In this document: piece by piece, positions 38,259 to 47,122 of the stretch
Numbering within the stretch: the first letter of the stretch is position 1
How the letters are laid out: the number at the start of each line of letters is the position of its first letter
NCBI RefSeq assembly: GCF_000633635.1
Contig: NZ_AYPQ01000009.1
Location: 2,356-66,355, forward strand
Source: Enterococcus crotali
GTDB taxonomy: Bacteria > Bacillota > Bacilli > Lactobacillales > Enterococcaceae
Reading direction: 5' to 3'
Length of the DNA stretch: 64,000 bases
Program-made: the position numbers and the translations under genes
The notes under the pieces: generated by a model
Seen by the model: only the letters and a program-made list of their open reading frames with translations
What the model was told of the DNA's origin: nothing
The model's database searches: none

Positions 38259-38310
38259 ATCATATCACTTGAAAATACAAAAATCAACACGTTTTATAAA
38301 TAAATATACA
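38259..38310 (-). promoter_or_regulatory. argG promoter and ARG box
   Basis: On the minus strand, TTGATT (38287-38282), a 17-bp spacer and TATGAT (38264-38259) form the promoter. Just upstream of the -35, TGTATATTTATTTA (complement of 38297-38310) matches the ARG box TGNATWWWWATNCA with one mismatch. Confidence 0.65.
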
Positions 38311-38466
38311 TAAAATTAAATATTTAGGAAATAATATACATTTTTATTTTTGGAGGTTGCATAATATCTATTACGCAATTCATACGGTGTTCCATTTCCT
38401 AATGAAGAATATTTTTTAAATAGGGAGGAACTAGTAAGAAAAATATAGGAAAACCTCAGAAATTCA

Positions 38467-38495
38467 TTGACTTTACTAGCGATAGAAGGTATCAT
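38467..38495 (+). promoter_or_regulatory. rplM-rpsI promoter
   Basis: TTGACT (38467-38472), a 17-bp spacer and TATCAT (38490-38495). Confidence 0.75.
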
Positions 38496-38499
38496 GTTA

Positions 38500-38580
38500 A
38501 ATGGTATTGTTTGCCCCACAATGAGCCCCGGAAACTCAAGTGAATGTCAAACATCGAATAGAAAATTGGAGGAAAGAATC
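38500..38580 (+). ncRNA. Probable L13 ribosomal protein leader
   Basis: This is the transcribed leader of rplM in a low-GC Gram-positive, the position of the known L13 leader RNA (Rfam L13_leader). It contains short complementary segments around GTTTGCCCCAC and GAGCCCCGG. I assign it mainly from position; a covariance-model search would be decisive. Confidence 0.45.
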
Positions 38581-39024
38581 GTGCGTACAACATATATGGC
38601 CAAATCTGGCGAAGTAGAACGTAAATGGTATGTAGTAGATGCAACAGATATCCCAATGGGACGTCTGTCAACTGTAGTTGCTTCTATCTTACGTGGAAAA
38701 AATAAACCAACATTCACACCACATGTGGATACTGGAGATTTCGTAATTGTAATTAATGCTGATAAAATCAAATTAACTGGTAACAAAGCAAGTGATAAAA
38801 TTTACTACCGTCACAGCCAATACCCAGGTGGGTTGAAATCTGTTACTGCTGGTGAATTACGCGATAAAAACTCTCGTCGTTTAATCGAAACTTCTGTAAA
38901 AGGTATGCTTCCTAAAAACACTTTAGGCCGTAAACAATTTACTAAGTTGAACGTATACGGTGGAGCGGAACATCCACATGCTGCACAACAACCAGAAGTA
39001 TTAGATATTACTAACCTAATTTAA
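38581..39024 (+). CDS. rplM: Ribosomal protein uL13
   Basis: This 147-aa large-subunit protein starts at a GTG with TTGGAGGAA ten bases upstream and begins [21 protein letters not shown], the standard N-terminus. The signature [30 protein letters not shown] is present. A longer open frame back to 38467 overlaps the promoter and is rejected. It is followed 13 bp later by rpsI, the conserved uL13-uS9 pair. Confidence 0.97.
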   Translation: MRTTYMAKSGEVERKWYVVDATDIPMGRLSTVVASILRGKNKPTFTPHVDTGDFVIVINADKIKLTGNKASDKIYYRHSQYPGGLKSVTAGELRDKNSRRLIETSVKGMLPKNTLGRKQFTKLNVYGGAEHPHAAQQPEVLDITNLI

Positions 39025-39037
39025 GGAGGGAAATTCA

Positions 39038-39430
39038 TTGGCTCAAGTACAATATATCGGCACTGGCCGTCGTAAAAATGCAGTTGCCCGCGTACGTTTA
39101 GTACCTGGTACTGGTAAAATTACTGTAAATAAAAAAGACGTTGAAGAATATATTCCACACGCTGACTTGCGTGAAGTTATTAACCAACCATTTGGTGTAA
39201 CTGAAACTAAAGGCGCTTATGATGTAATGGTAAACGTTAATGGTGGAGGCTACTCTGGTCAATCAGGTGCGATCCGTCACGGAATCGCTCGTGCATTATT
39301 AGAAGTAGATCCTGATTTCCGTGCTGCTTTAAAACGCGCTGGACTTCTTACTCGTGATGCCCGTATGGTAGAACGTAAAAAACCAGGTCTTAAGAAAGCC
39401 CGTAAAGCTTCACAATTCTCAAAACGTTAA
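39038..39430 (+). CDS. rpsI: Ribosomal protein uS9
   Basis: This 130-aa small-subunit protein starts at TTG with AAGGAGGG upstream. [14 protein letters not shown] at the N-terminus and the C-terminal [12 protein letters not shown], whose last Arg contacts P-site tRNA, are diagnostic. It is in an operon with rplM and closed by a strong terminator. Confidence 0.97.
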   Translation: MAQVQYIGTGRRKNAVARVRLVPGTGKITVNKKDVEEYIPHADLREVINQPFGVTETKGAYDVMVNVNGGGYSGQSGAIRHGIARALLEVDPDFRAALKRAGLLTRDARMVERKKPGLKKARKASQFSKR

Positions 39431-39487
39431 TTATTGGAGTCGTTGCGAATTTATTCGCTTACGAGTACTATTCAATTTCAACAGTTC

Positions 39488-39522
39488 AAGGCACTTTCCA
39501 AATTTTGGAAAGTGCCTTTTTT
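39488..39522 (+). terminator. Terminator after rpsI
   Basis: AAGGCACTTTCC pairs with GGAAAGTGCCTT around AAATTTT, followed by TTTT. Confidence 0.92.
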
Positions 39523-39637
39523 CTTTAGGATCGAAAATGTTACGACCTTTAAAATAAAACATACTTTAACGTATTAACAGTCGTCAATTCGTGTGTATAT
39601 TCAATGAATTCATGCTCAAAAACCATATTACTCCTCC

Positions 39638-40738
39638 TCAATTTTTTTCATGCCAGTAACTTTTCGGGGTCATATGTTCATATTTTTTGAATACTTTAAT
39701 AAAATAACTCGCATCGTTAAAGTGAAGTAAGGAGCTGATCGTGTTTAAATCGTACTGCTCAAATTCCAATAGCCGTTTGCTTTCTTCTATTTTTTGTTTC
39801 ATCACGTATTGATTAAGAGAAATCCCGACTTCTTTTTTAAACAACTTAGATAAATGAGGCACAGAATAATTAGTATAAGCCGCAATCATTGGGACAGATA
39901 AATTCGAATAGATATTTTTATGAATAAACTCACACGTTTTTTTGACCGTGGTAGAATAATCGATATAATTGTATTTCCTGACCTCGTTACAAAATAATAG
40001 TAGTATTTCCAATTCGGGCGGTTGTGTTCCATGAAAGTGATTTTTTCGTTCGATCTCTTGAATTAAGTTGTCACTCAACGTATACGCTCGTTCATATGGC
40101 ACGCCGCCTTTAATCGCATATCTTGTGGAAACGGCTACGGCCACAATTAAAATGTTTTTTTGATTTCGTAATTCTGATTCAGTTGAAAGGGTACCTGTTC
40201 GGCTATCCTTTTGAAAAGTGTAATAGTATCTTTTTAATCCTTCTTCATTACCATTCATTAATTCAATAAACATAGCCTCTTCGCTTTCAAAGTCGTGATG
40301 ATAAAGCTGCTGCTCAATTTGCTCACTTAGTATTTTTTCAATAATTGTTTCTCTTAGATAGAGAATGTTTTGGTTGAGAGACTGAACTTCTTTGGCTGTG
40401 AACTTTTTTTCCTTCATAAATAAATGTATAGTTTCAGAAATTTTTAGTAACCGGTCATTATGAGAAACAAAATTGCCGACTTCATCATCAATGAATAAAC
40501 AGATCAATTGATTTAGCTCGTCTGCATTGTAAGCGAATAGTAATAATTTCTGCTCTTTGAAGTAATAATTATGAATGACACTGGATTGCGTGATTAGTCG
40601 TTGAATCTGTTTAGCTGTTAACTGATGATTTGTCAGGTTCTTCTGATGACTGATCTGTCCATCAGTTTTATCCACAATAATGTAAGAAAAAATAGCGAGA
40701 TCTGATAGATGATTCAAAAAATTTATAAGCGCTATCAT
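39638..40738 (-). CDS. AraC-family transcriptional regulator
   Basis: This 366-aa protein has a C-terminal AraC DNA-binding domain. The first helix-turn-helix is LSVPMIAAYTNYSVPHLSKLFKKEVGISLNQYVMKQKIEESKRLL; the second is NTISSLLHFNDASYFIKVFKKYEHMTPKSYW. The roughly 250-residue N-terminal sensor region does not resemble a standard cupin and is unassigned. AAAGGAGC precedes the ATG. It is divergent from a ROK kinase and esterase operon, which it probably controls in response to a glycoside or related compound. Confidence 0.88.
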   Translation of the reverse strand: MIALINFLNHLSDLAIFSYIIVDKTDGQISHQKNLTNHQLTAKQIQRLITQSSVIHNYYFKEQKLLLFAYNADELNQLICLFIDDEVGNFVSHNDRLLKISETIHLFMKEKKFTAKEVQSLNQNILYLRETIIEKILSEQIEQQLYHHDFESEEAMFIELMNGNEEGLKRYYYTFQKDSRTGTLSTESELRNQKNILIVAVAVSTRYAIKGGVPYERAYTLSDNLIQEIERKNHFHGTQPPELEILLLFCNEVRKYNYIDYSTTVKKTCEFIHKNIYSNLSVPMIAAYTNYSVPHLSKLFKKEVGISLNQYVMKQKIEESKRLLEFEQYDLNTISSLLHFNDASYFIKVFKKYEHMTPKSYWHEKN

Positions 40739-40863
40739 TTTTTCAGCTCCTTTGATATAAAAATACCATTAATAATCAAATTATACTATTATTCCCTTCT
40801 GGAATGATTATAATAGATTTGTAAGCGTTTTTTCATAACGAGAAATAATAGGAGGAAATCTAT

Positions 40864-41781
40864 ATGACTGAATTAACCACTCATTTTCTTAGTATCGATA
40901 TTGGAGGAACTTATATTAAGCATGCGCTGATCAATCGAAGCGGTCAAATTATTTTTGTGAAAAAAGAAGGAACACCAAGGAATATAAAAGACTTTAAAAG
41001 CTGTCTAACAGGTATTCTTGATCAATATAAAGGACAAGTGAAAGCGGTAGCTGTTAGTTGTCCTGGCAAAATCGATTCAAAAGAAGGGGTTGTCTATTAT
41101 GGGGGAGCATTGTCTTATCTACATCAATTCCATTTGAAAGAATTTATTGAATCTTATATGAACTTACGATGTGCCATAATGAATGACGGTAAATCAGCTG
41201 CACTTGCTGAACTGTGGTTAGGGCAATTAAAGGACATCGAAAATGGTGCTGTGATGACACTTGGTACAGGAATTGGCGGCGGTCTTGTTTTAAATAAATC
41301 ACTTCACTCAGGCAGTCATTTCCAAGCAGGAGAATTAAGCTTCATGCTACTTTCAACTGATGTTCCGATCAGTTTAGAGACTGTGGCAGGGGCGAAAGGT
41401 TCTGCAGTAAAGTTCATTCAACAAGCATCGAACCTATTAAAGTTAGAGAACCCGTTAGACGGTAAGAAAGTGTTTGAAGCATTAGAAAAGAAAAATGAAA
41501 TGATTTATCCATTATTTGAAGAATTCTGTCGCAATGTGGTGATTGTCATCATGAATGTTCAGTCAGTCGTTGATTTACAACGAATCGCGATTGGCGGCGG
41601 CATTAGTGCGCAACCGATTCTTGTGGATGAAATAAAGAGACAGTATCAACAGCTACTTGCTTCTGCCCCGTTGTTAGAGACAATGCTGACGCCAGTTGAA
41701 ATTGTTTCCTGTCATTTTAGAAATGAAGCTGGGCTGTTGGGTGTATTGTATCATTTACTTGAAGAAATAGAAGAAAATTGA
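40864..41781 (+). CDS. ROK-family sugar kinase (BglK-like)
   Basis: This 305-aa protein shows the ATP motif SIDIGGTYIKHALI, GKIDSKEG, the catalytic Asp in IMNDGKSAALAE, and GTGIGGGLVLN. The zinc cluster CxCGxxGC found in many ROK glucokinases is absent, which is closer to beta-glucoside kinases such as BglK. AGGAGGAAATCTAT precedes the ATG. A cre-like TTTGTAAGCG (about 40819) followed by TTTTTTCA lies in the leader but has two extra bases. It lies 26 bp before the esterase gene. Confidence 0.82.
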   Translation: MTELTTHFLSIDIGGTYIKHALINRSGQIIFVKKEGTPRNIKDFKSCLTGILDQYKGQVKAVAVSCPGKIDSKEGVVYYGGALSYLHQFHLKEFIESYMNLRCAIMNDGKSAALAELWLGQLKDIENGAVMTLGTGIGGGLVLNKSLHSGSHFQAGELSFMLLSTDVPISLETVAGAKGSAVKFIQQASNLLKLENPLDGKKVFEALEKKNEMIYPLFEEFCRNVVIVIMNVQSVVDLQRIAIGGGISAQPILVDEIKRQYQQLLASAPLLETMLTPVEIVSCHFRNEAGLLGVLYHLLEEIEEN

Positions 41782-41807
41782 TTATTTAACTTTTAGGAGG
41801 AATCAGA

Positions 41808-42917
41808 ATGGCACGAGAGTACGATATAAAATTAGTAGAAGCAATCCGAAATAAACAATATACAGAAATGCGTCGTGATGTGTCGGTCATTGTGAAGCCA
41901 ATTCCAGATTGTGATATTGATGGTGCAATGGATCCGCGTGTCTATAAAGGGGCAAAAAAAATGAGTCTGATGATGAAATTTATTCCCAAAAGTATGCTGA
42001 AAATGGATGCTAGCCCAAAATCAATCAAACGTTTGCGTAAAATGTTTAACAGTATTGATTCGACGTCTATGGTTGAAGAAGATATTAAAGAAACGACTTT
42101 TACGATCAAAGCTGAAGATGGTTTTGATATTCCAATGACTCGTTTCCAATCTGAAAAAACGGTGGCTCATTCCCCTGTTCTCTATTTTATTCATGGTGGT
42201 GGTTTTTTTGCGGGGAGTACGGATGTTGTCAGAGAAGCATTGAAGTTATTTGTTAGTCAAACCAATATGATTGCGGTCAGTATCGATTATCGTTTAGCGC
42301 CTGAGAATCCTTTCCCGATAGGACATACGGATTGTTACACTGGCTTAAGATGGTTAGCCGATCATGTGGAAGAATGGGGAGCTGATCAACACAGTATCTT
42401 TGTTGCTGGAGACAGTGCTGGTGGGAACTTAACGGCTTATTGTAGTAATCGGAATATTGAAGAAAATCGTGAGGATGTATGTGGGCAAATTTTACTTTAT
42501 CCGACACTTAATATGGGCGGGATCAAGGATAAATATACTGAATTTGATATTGATCAAGATGTGGCGATTTATGAGAAACAAGCAAGTGTGATTCGTCCTG
42601 GTATTGAGATTTTTAGTGAAATGACGACTAGTTTATCTGATATTTTGGGAACAAAAGACGTTTTAAATAAATACCTAACACCTTATGTATCAGTAAGTGA
42701 AAAAACACCGACAACGATGATTACTTCAGGAGAGCATGACTTCTTGACGGTTGAAAGCTTGGCGTATGCTAAAAAGTTAATTGATTTAGGGATAGATACG
42801 ACATTTACTTTATACAGAGGAATGGGACATGCGTATATTGATCACGTAGGAAATTATCCACAGGCAGAAGATTGTATGCGAGATATTAGTGAATTTGTTA
42901 AGAAAAATAGGCGATAG
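41808..42917 (+). CDS. Alpha/beta hydrolase, hormone-sensitive-lipase family esterase
   Basis: This 369-aa enzyme has the oxyanion motif YFIHGGGFFAGS (about residue 130), the nucleophile elbow GDSAGGN (about 203), the acid Asp in SGEHDFL and the catalytic His in GMGHAYIDH. These define the HSL/GDXG esterases. No signal peptide is seen, so it acts in the cytoplasm. It is co-transcribed with the ROK kinase, so it may remove acetyl or acyl groups from an imported sugar. That role is inferred from context only. Confidence 0.85.
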   Translation: MAREYDIKLVEAIRNKQYTEMRRDVSVIVKPIPDCDIDGAMDPRVYKGAKKMSLMMKFIPKSMLKMDASPKSIKRLRKMFNSIDSTSMVEEDIKETTFTIKAEDGFDIPMTRFQSEKTVAHSPVLYFIHGGGFFAGSTDVVREALKLFVSQTNMIAVSIDYRLAPENPFPIGHTDCYTGLRWLADHVEEWGADQHSIFVAGDSAGGNLTAYCSNRNIEENREDVCGQILLYPTLNMGGIKDKYTEFDIDQDVAIYEKQASVIRPGIEIFSEMTTSLSDILGTKDVLNKYLTPYVSVSEKTPTTMITSGEHDFLTVESLAYAKKLIDLGIDTTFTLYRGMGHAYIDHVGNYPQAEDCMRDISEFVKKNRR

Positions 42918-43052
42918 AAGGTGAACATCAACAAAAATATTTTTGCATACTACTCATCTGTACTTTTAATGTAGACGGAATCTGTAATGTATATTACCAT
43001 GAGAGTTACATGTATATTTTAAAGGATATACGAAAGACTTGGAGGAGTTATC

Positions 43053-43781
43053 GTGAAAAAAATGAAAAAGACTATTTTGTTAGGTTTATGCATGGTAATT
43101 TTGGGCGTTTTAGTGGGATGTAATAAACCTACTAAATCAAGTGATGATACAGCTAAACCATCATCTAGTAGTAAAGAAACTACAGAATTAATCACTAGTA
43201 GTAAAGAAACGAATGAGACCAAAGAAACCACAGAACAAACTACGGAACAATCAAGCACCGTTCAGGAAACAAAAGAAACTGCTAGCTCAAGTGAACAAGA
43301 AAAAGAAGCATCAGAAGAGCAAGTAATTGCATCAATGGATCTTTCTCAAATTCAACAAGGAGAGTATTCAAGCTTAAATGGAGTTTGGGAAAATGGACTA
43401 GGTAATACAATTTTTGTGGGAAATACTACCATGAGTTTTACAGACATTTCTAACCAGAATCAAGCAGCGGAAATAAATGGGTTAAACGTAAATATTCCCA
43501 CTTTGAATTCACCTGAAGGGACACCTGAGTTAGTATCTTTTATGGGAGATACTAACAAAGTTCAATCGTATGAACAGCAATTAGGGATTGAAGAGAACCA
43601 AGGCTTTATTTCTTTAAGAAGCAATCTTCCAAGCGCAGTAATCTATGTATCATTTTTACCCAAAGGGATAATGGGTGATCTATTAGAAGGTGATGTCAAC
43701 AAAGATAAAATTGTCGCAGTAGGTACACAAAACACCGCCACATCTGTTCGAGCAGAATACGTCTATTACAAAGTCGACTAA
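43053..43781 (+). CDS. Lipoprotein with Ser/Thr-rich linker and DUF6287-like domain
   Basis: This 242-aa lipoprotein has Cys23 after GVLVG, a long Ser/Thr/Glu/Lys linker with repeated SSKET units (residues 30-85), and then a globular domain beginning MDLSQIQQGEYSSLNGVWENG, the start seen in DUF6287 proteins. It begins at a GTG with GGAGGAG upstream. No function is recognised. Confidence 0.78.
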   Translation: MKKMKKTILLGLCMVILGVLVGCNKPTKSSDDTAKPSSSSKETTELITSSKETNETKETTEQTTEQSSTVQETKETASSSEQEKEASEEQVIASMDLSQIQQGEYSSLNGVWENGLGNTIFVGNTTMSFTDISNQNQAAEINGLNVNIPTLNSPEGTPELVSFMGDTNKVQSYEQQLGIEENQGFISLRSNLPSAVIYVSFLPKGIMGDLLEGDVNKDKIVAVGTQNTATSVRAEYVYYKVD

Positions 43782-43796
43782 ATTTGTGCTTCGTAT

Positions 43797-44000
43797 TTGA
43801 ACGAGAAAGTATGGCTGCAAACCACACTCAATGACTTCGTAATTCTAATCGGTACAGCACAAGAAGAAAGAAAAGCCTTTGGAATTATATTTGAACACTT
43901 GATCGAATGATTGCTTGATAACACAAATGTAAAAAACTAGCTAGAATTGACGACTACCAACAATTGATTGAGGAACTTTATGCATTCATCGATAAGCAAT
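43797..44000 (+). pseudogene. Eroded coding remnant
   Basis: Two short peptide-like stretches remain: 37 codons from 43797 (NEKVWLQTTLNDFVILIG and onward to TGA at 43910), and DDYQQLIEELYAFIDKQ in another frame ending at 44000. Neither has a ribosome-binding site or a full domain. I do not recognise the parent gene. The rest of the 43782-44257 gap holds only the licT promoter. Confidence 0.35.
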
Positions 44001-44191
44001 GATTATTTTGATTCAAGAAACGGAAAAATACAAGCGTTGAAGTGAGAGCAGAAAGAGTTTTAGGTGGAGCTTTAAATCTCATCTATTTCTTGATCAAAAC
44101 ATGGAAAGTCTGAAAGTAAGAAGCAATCACTCCGCTTAATATTTTTCATATGTTTGATAAATGATAGACAAAATTTTCGGCTAGGGCTATC

Positions 44192-44220
44192 TTGACAGAA
44201 AATAAAATAGCGTGTACTAT
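44192..44220 (+). promoter_or_regulatory. Promoter of the antiterminator-PTS operon
   Basis: TTGACA (44192-44197), a 17-bp spacer and TACTAT (44215-44220). Confidence 0.75.
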
Positions 44221-44257
44221 GACTTATGAAAGCGCGACCGGAAATGAGTGATGTGAT

Positions 44258-45088
44258 TTGCTTAGGATAAAAAAGATTTTCAATAACAATGTTGTGTTAG
44301 TGATTGATTCAAAGGGTTTAGAACGCATCTTGATTGGAAGAGGCGTGGCTTTCGGGAAAAAAATTGGAGATATCGTCCAAAAAGAGAAGATTGAAAAGAC
44401 ATTCGTTGTCGATTCACCTAATATTGCGGACCGTTTTGTACAGTTGATAGAAGAAGTGCCGATTAATCGCTTGGAAATGGTGACCTTGATTATCAAGAAC
44501 GCAGAAGTTGAGTTGAAAAAGAATTTTGATGAGAATACTTATATCGGCTTAGCTGACCATATCAATTATGCTGTGAATCGTTTTAGAAAAGGGGAAACCA
44601 TTAGAAACGCTTTGTTGCTGGAAATCAAGAAATTCTATCCAAGAGAGTATGCGGCAGGATTACATGCACTGGAAACCATTTCTTATTATGAAGGTATTGA
44701 TTTAAATGAGGATGAAGCAGGTTTTATTTCCTTCCACTTCATTAACGGCAGCTTAGGAAATGATGCGGGACAAACATTGCTGACCGCTGAAATGCTGCAA
44801 AAAGTTGTCTTGATCGTTGAAGATTGTTTAGGGATCGAGTTAGATGAAGAATCGTTAAATTATCTTAGATTCATTACTCACTTGAAGTTTTTTATTCAAC
44901 GTGTCATAATTAACGAGCCGAGAAAAGAAGCTGTACCTGAGATGTTTGAACAGGTAGTACAATTTTATCCAAAAGCAGCAGAATGTGTCGGTATTATAGT
45001 GAATTATCTACAAGGTAAATTACATTGTCAGATTTATCCGGAAGAGGAAATGTATTTAATTTTACATATTCAACGGTTAATTAAATAA
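44258..45088 (+). CDS. licT: BglG/LicT-family transcriptional antiterminator
   Basis: This 276-aa RNA-binding regulator has a CAT domain (about residues 1-55: KIFNNNVVLVID, GRGVAFGKKIGD) followed by two PTS regulation domains with phosphorylatable His in GLADHINYAVNR, ISFHFING, FITHLKFF and LILHIQRL. When active it binds the RAT hairpin at 45092-45120 and lets polymerase read into the PTS gene. The start is a TTG at 44258 with a weak ribosome-binding site. It is first in a three-gene operon with EIIBCA and a DraG-like gene. Confidence 0.9.
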   Translation: MLRIKKIFNNNVVLVIDSKGLERILIGRGVAFGKKIGDIVQKEKIEKTFVVDSPNIADRFVQLIEEVPINRLEMVTLIIKNAEVELKKNFDENTYIGLADHINYAVNRFRKGETIRNALLLEIKKFYPREYAAGLHALETISYYEGIDLNEDEAGFISFHFINGSLGNDAGQTLLTAEMLQKVVLIVEDCLGIELDEESLNYLRFITHLKFFIQRVIINEPRKEAVPEMFEQVVQFYPKAAECVGIIVNYLQGKLHCQIYPEEEMYLILHIQRLIK

Positions 45089-45091
45089 ACG

Positions 45092-45120
45092 GGATTGTAA
45101 CTGATTAAGCAGGCAACACC
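45092..45120 (+). promoter_or_regulatory. RAT antiterminator site
   Basis: GGATTGTAACTG-ATTAAG-CAGGCAACACC matches the ribonucleic antiterminator consensus of the BglG/LicT/SacY family. Its 3' end overlaps the 5' arm of the following terminator, giving the mutually exclusive structures required for control. Confidence 0.88.
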
Positions 45121-45166
45121 CAAACAAGAGATGATCGACTCTCTTGTTTGAGTGTTGCCTTTTTAT
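45111..45166 (+). terminator. Conditional terminator before the PTS gene
   Basis: GGCAACACCCAAACAAGAG pairs with CTCTTGTTTGAGTGTTGCC, followed by TTTTT. It is controlled by the RAT site. Confidence 0.92.
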
Positions 45167-45192
45167 GCATAAAAAAGAAAGGATGAGGAAAA

Positions 45193-47121
45193 GTGGGAAA
45201 ATACCAAGCGCTTGTAGAATTCATTTTGAAAAATGTAGGAGGCAAAGAAAATGTGTTAAGTGTGACACATTGTATGACGAGATTACGATTTACTTTAAAG
45301 GATGATTCTTTGGTTCAAAAAGAGGAAATTGTAAAATCACCAGATGTTATGAGTGCCCAGTTTGCGAGTGGTCGTTTTCAAGTCGTTGTCGGCACGCAGG
45401 TTGCAGATATTTTTCAAGTGGTTCAAGAGAATTTAGGTAGTAGAACATCTGTGACGGTTGCAGATGAGAAAAAAGGCTTAGTGAGTACTTTGATCGATAC
45501 CATTACCAAAGTAATTACCCCAGTTTTAGGGATATTAACCGCTTCTGGTTTACTGCAAGGGATTTTGGCATTACTAACGGCGACGAAAGTTTTGTCAGTA
45601 GATGATGGTGCGTATATTATTTTGCACGCTATGGGACAGACCGTTTTTTACTTCTTACCAGTAACGTTAGGTTATACTAGCGCCAAAGCGTTCAAAATGA
45701 ATCCTTTTGTCGGGATGATGTTGGGCGCGACACTTGTTATTCCGGAGCTGATGAGTGGTTTAACAAGTGGGGATATTTTATACACGTTATTCAAAGGTAC
45801 CCTATTCCAAACGCCTGTTTATAATACATTCTTTGGTATTCCGATCCTATTTCCAGCTACAGGTTATCAATATACTGTGATTCCGATTATATTTATCGTC
45901 TATGTTGGTTCAAAAGTAGAAAAATGGCTGAAAAGAGTGGTACCAAGCGTTATTGCGCATAATGTAAATTCATTTTTAACCATTTTGATCACAGTTCCTG
46001 TAGCTATTCTAGCTATTGGACCAGTAACGAATGTACTGAGCTCATTGATCAGTGCAGGTGTATCAGGCCTTTACACGATTTCACCGATCGTTACCTCTGT
46101 TGCGGTAGCTTTGCTCTACCAACCTTTAGTGATTTTTGGGTTGCATTGGCCGATTTCAGCGATCGGGATCACTAATTTAGCACAATCAGGCGTAGATTAT
46201 ATTTTTCCTATGTCCTTTACCGCAAGCTTTGCTCAAACAGCAATTGTTTTAGCCGTTTTCTTCCGCACACGTTCTAAGGATCAAAAAGCCTTGGCAATTC
46301 CAGCAATTGTTTCCGGTCTATTTTGTATTATTGAACCAGCAATTTACGGATTTAGTTTACCAGTGAAAAAACGGTTTGCCTTTTCTATGATCGGTGGAGC
46401 AGTGGGTTCATTGATCTTAGCGTTGTTCTCTACGAAAATGTATGCAATGTCTTTTGGTATTTTAGGATTTGCTGCATTTATTGATCCGGAAACAGGCAGT
46501 ATGAAAGGGCTGATCGTTGCGATCGTGGCAACTATTGCCACTTCATTAGTTGCGTTTATTTTGACCTATATAACGTTTAAGCAAGAAGAAGATGTGGTGG
46601 ATGTAAATGAAAAGGAATTAGTGAAAGCCGAAGTGCTTGTCTCACCACTTAAAGGTCAGTTGAAACCAATCGAATGTTCTTCAGATGCTACTTTTGCTTC
46701 AAAAGCGTTAGGAAACGGAATTGTGATCATACCCGAAAATGGGGAGGTCATCTCACCAGTGAGTGGTGTGGTTGAAACAGTCTTTCCTAGTGGACATGCC
46801 ATTGGAATTATCAGCGATACAGGGATCGAAATCTTGATCCATATTGGTATTGATACGGTTGAACTGGAAGGAAAAGGGTTTACTCCTTTAGTGAAAAAAG
46901 GGCAGTCAGTGGTTCAAGGGGAAAAGATAGCAGAAGTTGATTTAGAGCAAGTCAAAGCAGCAGGGTATTCAACGGAGTCGATTGTTGTTGTAACGAATAC
47001 CGCTCACTTCTTAGATGTAATTTGTGAACCAGAAGGAAAGATCAAACGTAAAGAGAAAATTTTAACAGTGATTCCTTTTAATAATCAAACAGAAATAGAA
47101 AATTTAGTGGAGGTAAATTAG
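45193..47121 (+). CDS. PTS beta-glucoside-type transporter, fused EIIB-EIIC-EIIA
   Basis: This 642-aa permease has EIIB with the phosphocysteine in VTHCMTRLRF (Cys28), a membrane EIIC of about ten helices (residues 100-460), and a C-terminal EIIA with ATFASKALGNGIVIIP and the phosphohistidine motif IEILIHIGIDTV. The domain order BCA is that of the BglP/SacP group. It imports and phosphorylates a glycoside, induced through the adjacent antiterminator. The start is GTG with AAGGATGAGG upstream. The actual sugar is unknown. Confidence 0.92.
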   Translation: MGKYQALVEFILKNVGGKENVLSVTHCMTRLRFTLKDDSLVQKEEIVKSPDVMSAQFASGRFQVVVGTQVADIFQVVQENLGSRTSVTVADEKKGLVSTLIDTITKVITPVLGILTASGLLQGILALLTATKVLSVDDGAYIILHAMGQTVFYFLPVTLGYTSAKAFKMNPFVGMMLGATLVIPELMSGLTSGDILYTLFKGTLFQTPVYNTFFGIPILFPATGYQYTVIPIIFIVYVGSKVEKWLKRVVPSVIAHNVNSFLTILITVPVAILAIGPVTNVLSSLISAGVSGLYTISPIVTSVAVALLYQPLVIFGLHWPISAIGITNLAQSGVDYIFPMSFTASFAQTAIVLAVFFRTRSKDQKALAIPAIVSGLFCIIEPAIYGFSLPVKKRFAFSMIGGAVGSLILALFSTKMYAMSFGILGFAAFIDPETGSMKGLIVAIVATIATSLVAFILTYITFKQEEDVVDVNEKELVKAEVLVSPLKGQLKPIECSSDATFASKALGNGIVIIPENGEVISPVSGVVETVFPSGHAIGIISDTGIEILIHIGIDTVELEGKGFTPLVKKGQSVVQGEKIAEVDLEQVKAAGYSTESIVVVTNTAHFLDVICEPEGKIKRKEKILTVIPFNNQTEIENLVEVN

Positions 47122-47122
47122 A

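Noticed and set aside
38316-38519. A minus-strand reading frame upstream of rplM
   Set aside because: It covers the rplM promoter and leader and has no ribosome-binding site or domain.
43782-44190. CRISPR array or tandem repeats in the gene-poor spacer
   Set aside because: No regularly spaced repeats are present here or anywhere else in the window.
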